A stretch of DNA of 23,274 nucleotides from NCBI GenBank assembly GCA_030672345.1, contig DAOVGO010000146.1:1-23274 (forward strand), read 5' to 3'. Source of the DNA: Methanosarcinales archaeon. Its GTDB lineage: Archaea > Halobacteriota > Methanosarcinia > Methanosarcinales > Methanogasteraceae. Under the pieces are notes generated by a model. The model made no database searches. It was not told the origin of the DNA and was given only the letters and a program-made list of their open reading frames with translations. Positions within the stretch are counted from its first letter, which is position 1. Each line of letters starts with the position of its first letter. Both the position numbers and the translations under genes were made by a program. Positions 15,082 through 21,681 of this stretch are shown here, one piece after another.

Positions 15082-15666
15082 ATGAATACCATTATCAAGG
15101 AAACAAGCATCTGTCGCCTCAATGACGGGAAGACTCTTCAGCACCCCCGATCCACTTATGTAGGTGGAGTAACTCTCACAAAAGAGCATCTTATCATAAT
15201 ACCGATCATCAAAACTCCGAAATATTATTTTATCCGATGTTCTGCGCTTGGAGGGTTATATGGCATCGGAGGTGCTTTATTCATTTCAATCGGTGTAACC
15301 ATTTCGCTACTAACCACTTTGCAATGGATCTTGCTACCTTTTGCAATAGTTGTACTGCTATGGCTATGTAACAAATTATTGCTGTCGAATATAAGAAAAC
15401 GGATGATGGTGCTGGAAACGAGGGGGATGATGGAGCATGATGATTGCTTGATGATACCATTGCATTCCATTAAAAAAATAGATGTGGGTACGAGGGGTCT
15501 AACACCTTATAAATACATCAGCGTTTCATACACGCCCGGAAAAGGGTTATGCAGCGACGTATCGTTTCTGGTTTTCTCGAAATGGGAGATGATTCTCAAG
15601 AAAAACCAGAAGGCGTGGGCTTGCGCAATAAAAGAAGCCAAGATCGCAGCAGGGGGCGGGAAATGA
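15082..15666 (+). CDS. Membrane protein with two helices and a PH-like cytoplasmic domain, function unknown
   Basis: The 194-residue protein has an N-terminal soluble segment (1-50) with L-T-K-E-H-L-I-I-I-P, two closely spaced membrane helices (about 54-75 and 79-98) and a C-terminal domain (104-185) with M-I-P-L-H-S-I-K-K-I-D-V. The domain pattern resembles bacterial PH-like (bPH) proteins, but this is a weak call. The last 24 residues, L-K-K-N-Q-K-A-W-A-C through A-A-G-G-G-K, recur almost exactly at the end of the chimeric ORF at 16738. The stop overlaps the ATG of a dead methyltransferase copy in the same way as in the downstream locus. Likely co-transcribed with the 14501 gene. Confidence 0.6.
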   Translation: MNTIIKETSICRLNDGKTLQHPRSTYVGGVTLTKEHLIIIPIIKTPKYYFIRCSALGGLYGIGGALFISIGVTISLLTTLQWILLPFAIVVLLWLCNKLLLSNIRKRMMVLETRGMMEHDDCLMIPLHSIKKIDVGTRGLTPYKYISVSYTPGKGLCSDVSFLVFSKWEMILKKNQKAWACAIKEAKIAAGGGK

Positions 15667-15699
15667 TGGGCGAAATCGAAGAGACTGGTTAGAGCGCCC
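15595..15699 (+). repeat. 105-bp direct repeat, copy 1 (partner at 16798-16902)
   Basis: Aligned without gaps to 16798-16902, about 94 of 105 bases match by eye. Each copy spans the 3' end of an open frame ending in A-A-G-G-G-K and the first codons of a methyltransferase gene. It is evidence of duplication of a gene cassette. Confidence 0.8.
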
Positions 15700-15722
15700 G
15701 CCAGCCGGATGCCTGATTTTGA
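15663..15722 (+). pseudogene. Dead 5' end of a second methyltransferase copy
   Basis: The ATG-ATG start overlapping the 15082 stop matches the start of the intact methyltransferase at 16866. The frame reads M-M-G-E-I-E-E-T-G and then meets TAG where the intact gene has CAG. Similarity resumes with a gap at P-D-(A/F) and disappears after about 15722. This copy cannot make a methyltransferase. Confidence 0.7.
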
Positions 15723-16023
15723 AACGTGCCCGGGCAAAGCGCAAAATCACCATGTTGCAGACATCTGCAATTTCGCACCTTCGCCATTTCCGTATGATCG
15801 ATTCCTATTGAGATGTGCACACATAACCGATGTGGACGGTGTGCCCGGTGATGAGAACGTTTCAGGTCTCTATGCGCAGTTTCCGGAGAATCTGCTCGAG
15901 ATCATCCCGGAGACGGCAGCAGGGCTTGGTATCTTGGACGGTGATGCATCCGTTCGCTTATGCTCAAACTCCGCCACCATCAAAGCTTCACAAATCCGAG
16001 ATCCAACACCAGCGATAAGATGA
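15709..16023 (+). pseudogene. Orphan frame with a molybdopterin-dinucleotide-binding-like stretch, probably a remnant
   Basis: An open frame of 104 codons without a credible start or ribosome site. The segment at 15880-15995 reads N-L-L-E-I-I-P-E-T-A-A-G-L-G-I-L-D-G-D-A-S-V-R-L and then T-I-K-A. This resembles the C-terminal domain of molybdo/tungsto-bis-pterin enzymes such as FwdD or formate dehydrogenase, where N-P-E-D-A-x-x-L-G-I-x-D-G-D is common. No cofactor-binding upstream part is present, and the end overlaps the minus-strand gene at 15980 by 44 bases. A chance frame remains possible. Confidence 0.3.
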
Positions 16024-16408
16024 TGGCTATTACGGAAAATGTAAAGATGACCAGATAATTCAAGCGTTCCTTGGATACCGAGAGACTCCACATGATGTAA
16101 TTGAGTCCCTCGAAATCCTTTTCGGTCAGGGGTTCCTGCGCCTGTATCTTTCCGAGGAGATTCAGGTCTTTTATCACACCAAACCTGCGTTTGGCGATGT
16201 GGTGCCTGTGAGCGAAGAACCATATATACCCGATGATTCCGAGGTACCAGAACACCCGTGCAAGGAGGTCGCTGTAATGGTCAGCAATTAGTATCGCTCG
16301 AAGCAGGGTCGCCGAGATGAGCCCTACCCAGAAATATAGTTTGATGGTGACCATGCTGTATCCAGCAGGGATGCGGACATTGGCAGAATCGGATTCGAAC
16401 TCTTTCAT
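15980..16408 (-). CDS. Small membrane protein, function unknown
   Basis: The 142-residue protein has hydrophobic segments at about 22-41, 47-66 and 118-140, separated by a basic loop (H-R-H-H-I-A-K-R-R) and a soluble stretch with K-D-F-E-G-L-N-Y-I. I do not recognise the family. No ribosome site precedes the ATG at 16408, but ATATTTAAT on the minus strand at 16436-16444 is well placed as a TATA box for a leaderless transcript. It lies 35 bases downstream of the Cys-rich small ORF on the same strand. Confidence 0.6.
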   Translation of the reverse strand: MKEFESDSANVRIPAGYSMVTIKLYFWVGLISATLLRAILIADHYSDLLARVFWYLGIIGYIWFFAHRHHIAKRRFGVIKDLNLLGKIQAQEPLTEKDFEGLNYIMWSLSVSKERLNYLVIFTFSVIAIILSLVLDLGFVKL

Positions 16409-16443
16409 GGGAACTTGTGTATGCGTTGATGCACATTAAATAT

Positions 16444-16623
16444 TTAGTGCTGCAACAGTTTTACCATATAACCAGGTTGATGGCAGTGGCAGCACCCCCA
16501 TCCACAGCGCCCATCGCACCCGCACCCGGATGCGAGGATAAAGCGTTTGAGAGCCAACTTCACCATATCTGGCTCTTTCTGTCTCTGCGAATACCGGGCG
16601 CATTCTTGCTCACAATATGTCAT
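16444..16623 (-). CDS. Cys-rich small protein (59 residues), possible metal-binding
   Basis: The frame starts M-T-Y-C-E-Q-E-C-A-R-Y at 16623 and ends at a TAA at 16444-16446. It holds eight cysteines (4, 8, 34, 36, 40, 44, 45, 47) and two histidines close to the last one, in C-G-C-D-G-R-C-G-W-G-C-C-H-C-H. The N-terminal C-x3-C-A-R-Y with following basic/Lys-Pro residues recalls small archaeal zinc-ribbon-like proteins, but I cannot assign a family. GGTGG stands 11 bases before the ATG. It is divergent from copy B of the promoter element. Caution: part of the opposite strand (16500-16533) resembles the methyltransferase 5' region, so the Cys run could be incidental. Confidence 0.4.
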   Translation of the reverse strand: MTYCEQECARYSQRQKEPDMVKLALKRFILASGCGCDGRCGWGCCHCHQPGYMVKLLQH

Positions 16624-16647
16624 CTTTTACATATCCACCATCCTGTA

Positions 16648-16715
16648 GCATCGATAATACATGAATCGCATTGATCCTGCATTGATCCGTATTCGGCAAA
16701 GGGACACTTAATTGC
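16648..16715 (+). promoter_or_regulatory. Repeated promoter element, copy B
   Basis: Boxes at 16648-16655 (GCATCGAT), 16668-16675 (GCATTGAT) and 16679-16686 (GCATTGAT), with CTTAATTGC at 16707-16715. Spacing is identical to copies A and C. Homology to copy C continues through 16801, well past the promoter. It should drive the chimeric mini-gene and the two methyltransferase genes, as a leaderless message starting near the GTG at 16738. Confidence 0.75.
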
Positions 16716-16737
16716 CGCGTTCTGCCACTATTACCCT

Positions 16738-16869
16738 GTGATATCAATGTACACCAAAACAACAATCAGACCGAGCATCCTGCAGGGAATGATCGCACTC
16801 AAGAAAAACCAGATGGCGTGGGCTTGCACAATCAAAAAAGCCATGATCGCAGCAGGGGGTGGGAAATGA
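16738..16869 (+). pseudogene. Chimeric mini-gene: start of the CARDB gene joined to the end of the 15082 gene
   Basis: A 43-codon frame opens with GTG (16738; an ATG follows at 16747). Codons 1-21 (T-K-T-T-I-R-P-S-I-L-Q-G-M-I-A-L) match the signal peptide of the CARDB protein encoded at 18109. Codons 22-43 (K-K-N-Q-M-A-W-A-C-T-I-K-K-A through G-G-G-K) match the last residues of the 15082 protein. The switch occurs at about 16798-16801 within shared CTCA. Its TGA overlaps the methyltransferase ATG (ATGA), so it may survive as a translated leader coupling that gene to the promoter. It is best explained as a deletion or recombination scar. Confidence 0.75.
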
Positions 16870-16902
16870 TGAGCGAGATCGGAGAGGCTGGTCAGAGCGC
16901 CC
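16798..16902 (+). repeat. 105-bp direct repeat, copy 2 (partner at 15595-15699)
   Basis: This copy carries the functional methyltransferase start. Compared with the first copy it differs at about 11 positions, including CAG here against TAG there. Confidence 0.8.
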
Positions 16903-17471
16903 ACAGCGCCCGTACCAGCACCCGGATGCCGGATTTCGCCTACAGGATCATATCCCTGATGCATGACAACCCGATTCTCCCGATCTTTCGGAGTCCGGAG
17001 AGGCTGCTTGCGGCAGCCGGACTTAAGACCGGGCAGAGCGTGCTTGAGGTTGGGTGCGGTCCCGGATTCTTCACGATTCCCGCGGCAGCAATTGTGGGAG
17101 CGCAGGGCAAGATCTACGCCGTGGACGTGCATCCGGCTGCAATTGCAAGAGTCAAGAAGAGACTCGAGAGCGGCGGGATACGGAATGTGACGCCGATTCT
17201 TGCGAACGCGTCCGACACCGGGCTGCCGGATCAGAGTATCGATCTCGCCTTCGTCTTCGGTCTTCTCCACGTTGCTGGCGGACTCGAAGATGTACTGTCT
17301 GAGGTGCACCGTGTCCTGAAGCCGGATGGCGTACTCTCATTCGAGAAGACAAGGGGGTCAGAGAAGAGATTGATTGAGGAGGTGGAAGCGGGAGGATTTA
17401 TTTATTCTGAGAAACGGGGGCGGATATTTCTATTCACAAAAGGCGTTATAGGAGGAAACAACCATGGATAA
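16866..17471 (+). CDS. Class I SAM-dependent methyltransferase 1
   Basis: A 201-residue Rossmann-fold methyltransferase of the UbiE/Methyltransf_11 kind. Motif I is V-L-E-V-G-C-G-P-G-F at 59-68, the acidic residue binding the SAM ribose is Asp87 in Y-A-V-D-V-H-P, and L-H-R/V-H-R-V-L-K-P-D-G near 155-165 is the post-motif strand. The N-terminal 35 residues include R-I-I-S-L-M-H-D-N-P, also seen in a fossil at 13575. The substrate is unknown; quinone, lipid, small-molecule or metalloid methylation are all possible for this class. The start overlaps the chimeric mini-gene stop. The frame can be read from 16818, but 16866 is conserved between both repeat copies. It overlaps the next gene by 8 bases. 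Confidence 0.8.
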   Translation: MMSEIGEAGQSAHSARTSTRMPDFAYRIISLMHDNPILPIFRSPERLLAAAGLKTGQSVLEVGCGPGFFTIPAAAIVGAQGKIYAVDVHPAAIARVKKRLESGGIRNVTPILANASDTGLPDQSIDLAFVFGLLHVAGGLEDVLSEVHRVLKPDGVLSFEKTRGSEKRLIEEVEAGGFIYSEKRGRIFLFTKGVIGGNNHG

Positions 17472-17991
17472 ACCAGAGCCAGGACTTCATTTCAAACTCA
17501 TGGCGCTCACATTCAAAATACGGGATCTCTTCATGCCCCGAAAGGATATCCTTGCAGAGGTCGGGATAAGACCTGGATTCTGCGTGCTTGACTACGGCTG
17601 CGGATCCGGGAGCTACATAACCGCTGCTTCCGAACTGGTGGGCAGATCAGGGAAGATCTATGCCCTTGATATCCATCCGCTTGCAATCGAGAGCGTTCAG
17701 AGGATCGCAACGAATGCGCGTCTTACGAATGTGGAGACGATTCAATCCGATTGCAAGACCGGACTCTCTGACGACAGCATCGATGTGGTACTGCTGTACG
17801 ATATGTTTCATAAGTTGAGCGATCCTGACAGCGTGCTTGAGGAGTTGCATCGAGTATTGAAGCCGGACGGGATTCTGTCGTTCAGCGACCATCATCTGTC
17901 GGAGGAGGAGATCATGTCAGGGGTGACCGATAAGGGGCTCTTCAAGCCATCAGGGAAAAGCAGGAAGACGTACAGTTTCTCGATTGTGTGA
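17464..17991 (+). CDS. Class I SAM-dependent methyltransferase 2
   Basis: The 175-residue protein is a paralogue of the preceding one: motif I V-L-D-Y-G-C-G-S-G-S at 41-50, Y-A-L-D-I-H-P at 66-72 and E-E-L-H-R-V-L-K-P-D-G-I-L-S-F in the later strand. It lacks the extended N-terminus of the first copy and ends with a short beta-rich tail. AGGAGG lies about 8 bases before the ATG, inside the end of the upstream gene. Tandem overlapping methyltransferases suggest either a heteromeric enzyme or sequential methylations. About 118 bases separate it from the CARDB gene, filled by copy C of the promoter element. Confidence 0.8.
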   Translation: MDKPEPGLHFKLMALTFKIRDLFMPRKDILAEVGIRPGFCVLDYGCGSGSYITAASELVGRSGKIYALDIHPLAIESVQRIATNARLTNVETIQSDCKTGLSDDSIDVVLLYDMFHKLSDPDSVLEELHRVLKPDGILSFSDHHLSEEEIMSGVTDKGLFKPSGKSRKTYSFSIV

Positions 17992-18017
17992 TCTCATTCT
18001 CAATCGCGTCTCTTGCA

Positions 18018-18085
18018 GCATCGATCATATCCAGGTCGCATCGATCCTGCACTGATCCGTATCCGGCGAAGGGACACTTAATTGC
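18018..18085 (+). promoter_or_regulatory. Repeated promoter element, copy C
   Basis: Boxes at 18018-18025 (GCATCGAT), 18038-18045 (GCATCGAT) and 18049-18056 (GCACTGAT), with CTTAATTGC at 18077-18085. Spacing equals that of A and B. The GTG at 18109 lies 32 bases after the start of CTTAATTGC, fitting a leaderless transcript for the CARDB-transporter operon. Confidence 0.75.
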
Positions 18086-18108
18086 CGCGTTCTGCAAATA
18101 TCACTCTG

Positions 18109-19314
18109 GTGATACAATTGCATACCCAAACAACAATCAGACCGATCATCCTGCTTGGAATGATCGCACTCATGACAATCATAGCGATTGCAACCGCACC
18201 AGCCTCCTGCGCGGTCCACCACGGCGGGACGAACGCGGACCTTATGATCACGGCAAGTGAACTCACGCCACAGCCAGTCGAGCCGGGACGCGATCTCGTT
18301 CTCTCGGTGACCATTGATAACTGCGGCAAAGGCGTGGCAGAATACGTATCCTTGACGATCATGCCGGATTCACTGATCATCCTCAAAAACGAGAATGACC
18401 GGATCATAAGACCCGGTAAGATCCCCGGATACGGCGCCCGCGTCGAGACATATCTGCTGTACATCGACCCGATTGCGGTTTCAGGCAACTATGAGATAGA
18501 ACTCGGAGTGAGATGGACATATGACGAACAGCACTGCGAGCAGAACATCACGGTTCCGGTTCTGGTGCGTGGTGTGCCGCAACTTGTGATCTCTGATATC
18601 GCTATCGTTCCTGAGATCATAAAACCTCAGGATACGTTTGATATGAGTTTTTCTGTTTCAAATAAAGGGACGGGAACTGCAAATGCTGTGCGGGTGACTG
18701 CGGCACTTAATGACCTCCAGTTTGTTCCTGTCGGAGCAGATACAAAGATCATCAAAAAACTCGATCCCGATGCATCCGAGCAACTGAGTTATCGGATCAC
18801 GGTCAAAGACAGAGCAGAGATCTCATCGTATGCGATACCGATAAAAATGGATTATAGCGATGAAAAAGGTACAAACATAACCTCACAGAGCCATGTCGGC
18901 ATCAACGTTCTCGGCGATGCGGACCTGTGTATTGCGAGTGTCAAGACAAGCCCACAGAATCATGTGATCGGTGACATCGTGACGCTCACATTCAAGATCG
19001 AAAATTCAGGACATGGCGATGCTGAATCCGTGAAGGTCACGATCGATATTCCATTCGAAGGAACAAAGACCGCATTTCTCGGTAAGATTGATGCAGACGA
19101 TGATGCACCATGTATCTTCACTTTCCGTGCCACAGAAAGCGGAGATATCTCGTATCATGCTGTGATCATGTACAAAGACGATCTCGGAGTTCATACAATG
19201 ACCGAAGAGTTGAGTCTGTATGTTAACCCCGGAGATAACGGTATACTGATCCCGGTTATTGCCGCGGTGATACTTATCGGCGCTGTTGCACTCTACATTT
19301 GCAGAAAGAAATGA
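18109..19314 (+). CDS. Exported membrane-anchored protein with three CARDB-like repeats
   Basis: A 401-residue protein. A hydrophobic signal segment ends near A-P-A-S-C-A (about residue 36). Three immunoglobulin-like CARDB modules follow, each opening with a D-L-x-I or L-V-I-S stretch, then L-x-L/F-S-V/K-I-x-N-x-G-x-G-x-A (near 67, 180 and 295). One C-terminal helix and R-K-K end place the modules outside. CARDB domains bind surfaces or partners; here the protein probably serves as the extracellular partner of the transporter encoded directly after it. I chose GTG at 18109 over the earlier TTG (18082), which lies inside the promoter element. Copy B preserves the same start. Its TGA overlaps the permease ATG. 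Confidence 0.75.
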   Translation: MIQLHTQTTIRPIILLGMIALMTIIAIATAPASCAVHHGGTNADLMITASELTPQPVEPGRDLVLSVTIDNCGKGVAEYVSLTIMPDSLIILKNENDRIIRPGKIPGYGARVETYLLYIDPIAVSGNYEIELGVRWTYDEQHCEQNITVPVLVRGVPQLVISDIAIVPEIIKPQDTFDMSFSVSNKGTGTANAVRVTAALNDLQFVPVGADTKIIKKLDPDASEQLSYRITVKDRAEISSYAIPIKMDYSDEKGTNITSQSHVGINVLGDADLCIASVKTSPQNHVIGDIVTLTFKIENSGHGDAESVKVTIDIPFEGTKTAFLGKIDADDDAPCIFTFRATESGDISYHAVIMYKDDLGVHTMTEELSLYVNPGDNGILIPVIAAVILIGAVALYICRKK

Positions 19315-20522
19315 GTTCCATATCAACGTCACTCAAGGTTTCAGCTTTCTTAGCGTACAGGTCCATTGCAAAGGGCAACAAAGGCACGTCGATCCTCACG
19401 ATACTGATCATGGCGCTCGTCTATGTCAATCTCATGTTCACATCATCGGTCTTTGCTGGACTGATCGATTCAACCGAGAATCATGTGATTGATACACTCT
19501 ACAGCAATATCGTGATCGAACCGAGAGAAGGGGAAGTCTATATTAAATATCCGGACTCTGTGATGAAGAAGATTAACAGTGTACCAGGAGTGATCGGCAC
19601 CTCTGCGCAGTACTGTACATTCACAAGTATTGCGTATGAGGACAGGAGCAGTGGCTGGAATATACGCTCGATAGATCCAGAGGATGAGATGGCGGTCACC
19701 ACAGTCTATGATATGATGATTGAGGGCAAGTATTTGAGCAAATCTGATACACGAGAGATCATCATCGGAAAGGAGATTTCGGGTGGACACGGAGCGAGTC
19801 TCGAACTATGGTCGCTTGGTGGGGTGAAAGTCGGAGATATCATAGAGGTTATGTTCAAAAACGGAGTCAAACGTGAGTACAGGATAAAAGGAATCTTTGA
19901 TACGAACTTCGTCGAGTCGAATAGGTTAGCGTACATCACTCAGAAGGAGATGGAATCGGTGATAGGAATAGAAGGTATGGCATCCCAGATTCTTGTGAAG
20001 ACTGATAAGAAGGGAGAAGAGACTAAATATATAAACCAGTTTGTCGAACTTGGTGTTCGCGAGGATGTTAGACCATGGACAGTGTATGCAAGTATAGTTG
20101 CAACCCTAACAAAGAGTTTTTCTGCGATGAATGCACTGACCAGCGCTATCGGTTTCTTTGTTGCGGGTGTCACGATCTTTACCGTTGTCCATGTAAGTAC
20201 GGTAAGCAAAAGAAGGCAGATGGGAATTTTAAGGGCAATTGGGATTAAAGAATCTATAATTATTCAATCATACGTATTTCAGGCAGTATTTTATGCGATG
20301 TGCGGCTGTACCGCAGGATTGGCGATCCTATTTACGATACTCGTACCATATTTCATCGAGCATCCGCTGATCTTTCCGATGGGGCATGTTTCACTCTTAA
20401 TCGAGCAAAAAGATGCGATTACAAGGGGCACAGGGCTGATTATAGCAGCCGCGATCGCTGGCTTCATCCCGTCGTGGCGGGCGGTACGCGAAATGATCCT
20501 TGATGCGATCTGGGGCGACTAA
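19311..20522 (+). CDS. ABC transporter permease, MacB/FtsX family
   Basis: The 403-residue protein has an N-terminal membrane helix (about 28-50), a long extracellular domain (about 60-260, MacB periplasmic-core-like) and a C-terminal FtsX cluster of three helices (about 272-297, 321-350 and 375-392) with K-R-R-Q-M-G-I-L-R-A-I-G, the coupling-helix segment that contacts the ATPase. This is the MacB/LolCE layout, used for mechanotransmission and export rather than classic channel transport. The ATG at 19311 overlaps the CARDB stop; an in-frame TTG at 19299 is less likely. The ATPase gene follows after 2 bases. Codon use appears slightly more AT-rich than in the housekeeping genes. Confidence 0.85.
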   Translation: MSSISTSLKVSAFLAYRSIAKGNKGTSILTILIMALVYVNLMFTSSVFAGLIDSTENHVIDTLYSNIVIEPREGEVYIKYPDSVMKKINSVPGVIGTSAQYCTFTSIAYEDRSSGWNIRSIDPEDEMAVTTVYDMMIEGKYLSKSDTREIIIGKEISGGHGASLELWSLGGVKVGDIIEVMFKNGVKREYRIKGIFDTNFVESNRLAYITQKEMESVIGIEGMASQILVKTDKKGEETKYINQFVELGVREDVRPWTVYASIVATLTKSFSAMNALTSAIGFFVAGVTIFTVVHVSTVSKRRQMGILRAIGIKESIIIQSYVFQAVFYAMCGCTAGLAILFTILVPYFIEHPLIFPMGHVSLLIEQKDAITRGTGLIIAAAIAGFIPSWRAVREMILDAIWGD

Positions 20523-20524
20523 CG

Positions 20525-21214
20525 ATGAACAGAGATGTTATCATCGAGATTAAGAATCTCTCAAGGATATACGTCATGGGCAAGATACAGGTGCCTGCGC
20601 TGAAGGGTGTTACGCTTGGTATCAACAAGGGTGAGTTTGTTGCGATCATGGGCAAGAGCGGGAGTGGAAAGTCCACGCTGCTGCACCAGCTAGGACTACT
20701 CGATACCCCGACAGAAGGGGAGATCGTAATCGATGGGATCGATGTTTTGAGGTTGTCAGAGTCACAAAAGACGAGATTTCGGCTCGAAAAGTTCGGTTAC
20801 GTCTTTCAGGAGTATACGATCATGCCCGAACTTACCGCACTTGAGAATGTGTATCTGCCAGCGATGGCACTCGGATTGCCGCGTGATACGTGCGTTAGCA
20901 ACGGAATGAATGCGCTTGCACACGTCGGGCTGGAGGGCCGGGCAGATCACCGCCCCAGGGAGCTATCAGGCGGCGAGCAGCAGCGGGTAGCGATTGCGCG
21001 GGCGCTTATTAACAAGCCAAAGATTCTCTTTGCTGACGAGCCGACCGCGAATCTGGATAGCGTCTCGTCGATGCAGATTCTTGAGCTGTTCCGGAAGCTG
21101 TTCCGGGATATGGGGCAGACGATCCTGATGGTCACGCATGAGCTTGAGGACGAGGGGTTTGTCGATCGGGTGATCTGGCTCGCGGATGGTGAGGTTGTGG
21201 AGCGGGAGGGGTGA
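20525..21214 (+). CDS. ABC transporter ATP-binding protein, MacB/LolD family
   Basis: The 229-residue ATPase has Walker A G-K-S-G-S-G-K-S-T at 43-51, Q-loop Gln95, signature L-S-G-G-E-Q-Q at 147-153, Walker B I-L-F-A-D-E-P at 167-173 and H-loop His205 (V-T-H-E). The A-L-K-G-V-T and L-G-L-L-D-x-P-T-x-G segments mark the LolD/MacB subfamily. It should drive the FtsX-type permease encoded just upstream. It is the last gene of the operon; 86 bases follow before the toxin-antitoxin locus on the other strand. Confidence 0.92.
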   Translation: MNRDVIIEIKNLSRIYVMGKIQVPALKGVTLGINKGEFVAIMGKSGSGKSTLLHQLGLLDTPTEGEIVIDGIDVLRLSESQKTRFRLEKFGYVFQEYTIMPELTALENVYLPAMALGLPRDTCVSNGMNALAHVGLEGRADHRPRELSGGEQQRVAIARALINKPKILFADEPTANLDSVSSMQILELFRKLFRDMGQTILMVTHELEDEGFVDRVIWLADGEVVEREG

Positions 21215-21300
21215 TGGATTTAACGCAAAGATCATATCGTGCACAGAAATAGCCAAAAACAAGCAAATCTCCCAGATTCACCGATGACATCAAAAAAATG

Positions 21301-21681
21301 CTATTCATCTATCCGCTCCACAATTCCATCCAGAACCGATCTCAAATCAACTGGTTCAGAGGAATAAACGCCGTTTTGGTCGTGTCTGTGGTGCGGAAAT
21401 GAACTGATGCCGCGATGGTGCGGCACATTGTCCCACCTTGTTATCAGATCGCCAGTATCTGATCGCAGGTGATACTTGTACTTCGGGCGCTCTACGCCAA
21501 GATCGCCGTAGATCTCGACAAACTCGATAAAATGGAGGGTCGAACCGTCTACGAACTCCAGCATGCCCTTGAGATATCCGACCTGAAGATCGATCTCCTC
21601 AAACTCCATGCTCTAGTGGGTAATGAAAGGGCAGTTTCGGATCATCGCCTGCAGAGAAGCGTAGTAGTCCCTGACGTTCAT
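21301..21681 (-). pseudogene. TumE-like toxin gene interrupted by an in-frame TAG
   Basis: The family resemblance (DUF6516/TumE) rests on Y-L-K-G-M-L-E-F-V-D-G-S-T-L-H-F-I-E-F-V-E-I and the following Y-K-Y-H-L-R-S...R-W-D-N-x-P-H-H region, typical of this toxin. Reading from an ATG at 21681, directly after the antitoxin stop, gives M-N-V-R-D-Y-Y-A-S-L-Q-A-M-I-R-N-C-P-F-I-T-H, then TAG at 21613-21615, then S-M-E-F-E-E and the rest. TumE proteins normally include such an N-terminal helix, so the full gene is about 125 codons with one nonsense codon. A shorter product (102 residues) could restart at the ATG at 21609. TAG is a common stop in this window, so readthrough is unlikely. Confidence 0.65.

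Noticed and set aside
16417..16674. 85-codon plus-strand frame
   Set aside because: Unlike any family I know, no ribosome site, and it runs into promoter copy B; the opposite-strand Cys-rich frame is a better, though still uncertain, reading.
14387..18085. The repeated boxes as a CRISPR array or transposon ends
   Set aside because: Only three copies, kilobases apart, all in one orientation and each next to a gene start; no spacers, no terminal inverted repeats and no transposase near them.
21613..21615. TAG in the toxin frame as a pyrrolysine codon
   Set aside because: About eight genes here end in TAG, which does not fit an organism that recodes TAG widely, and TumE toxins are not known to use pyrrolysine.
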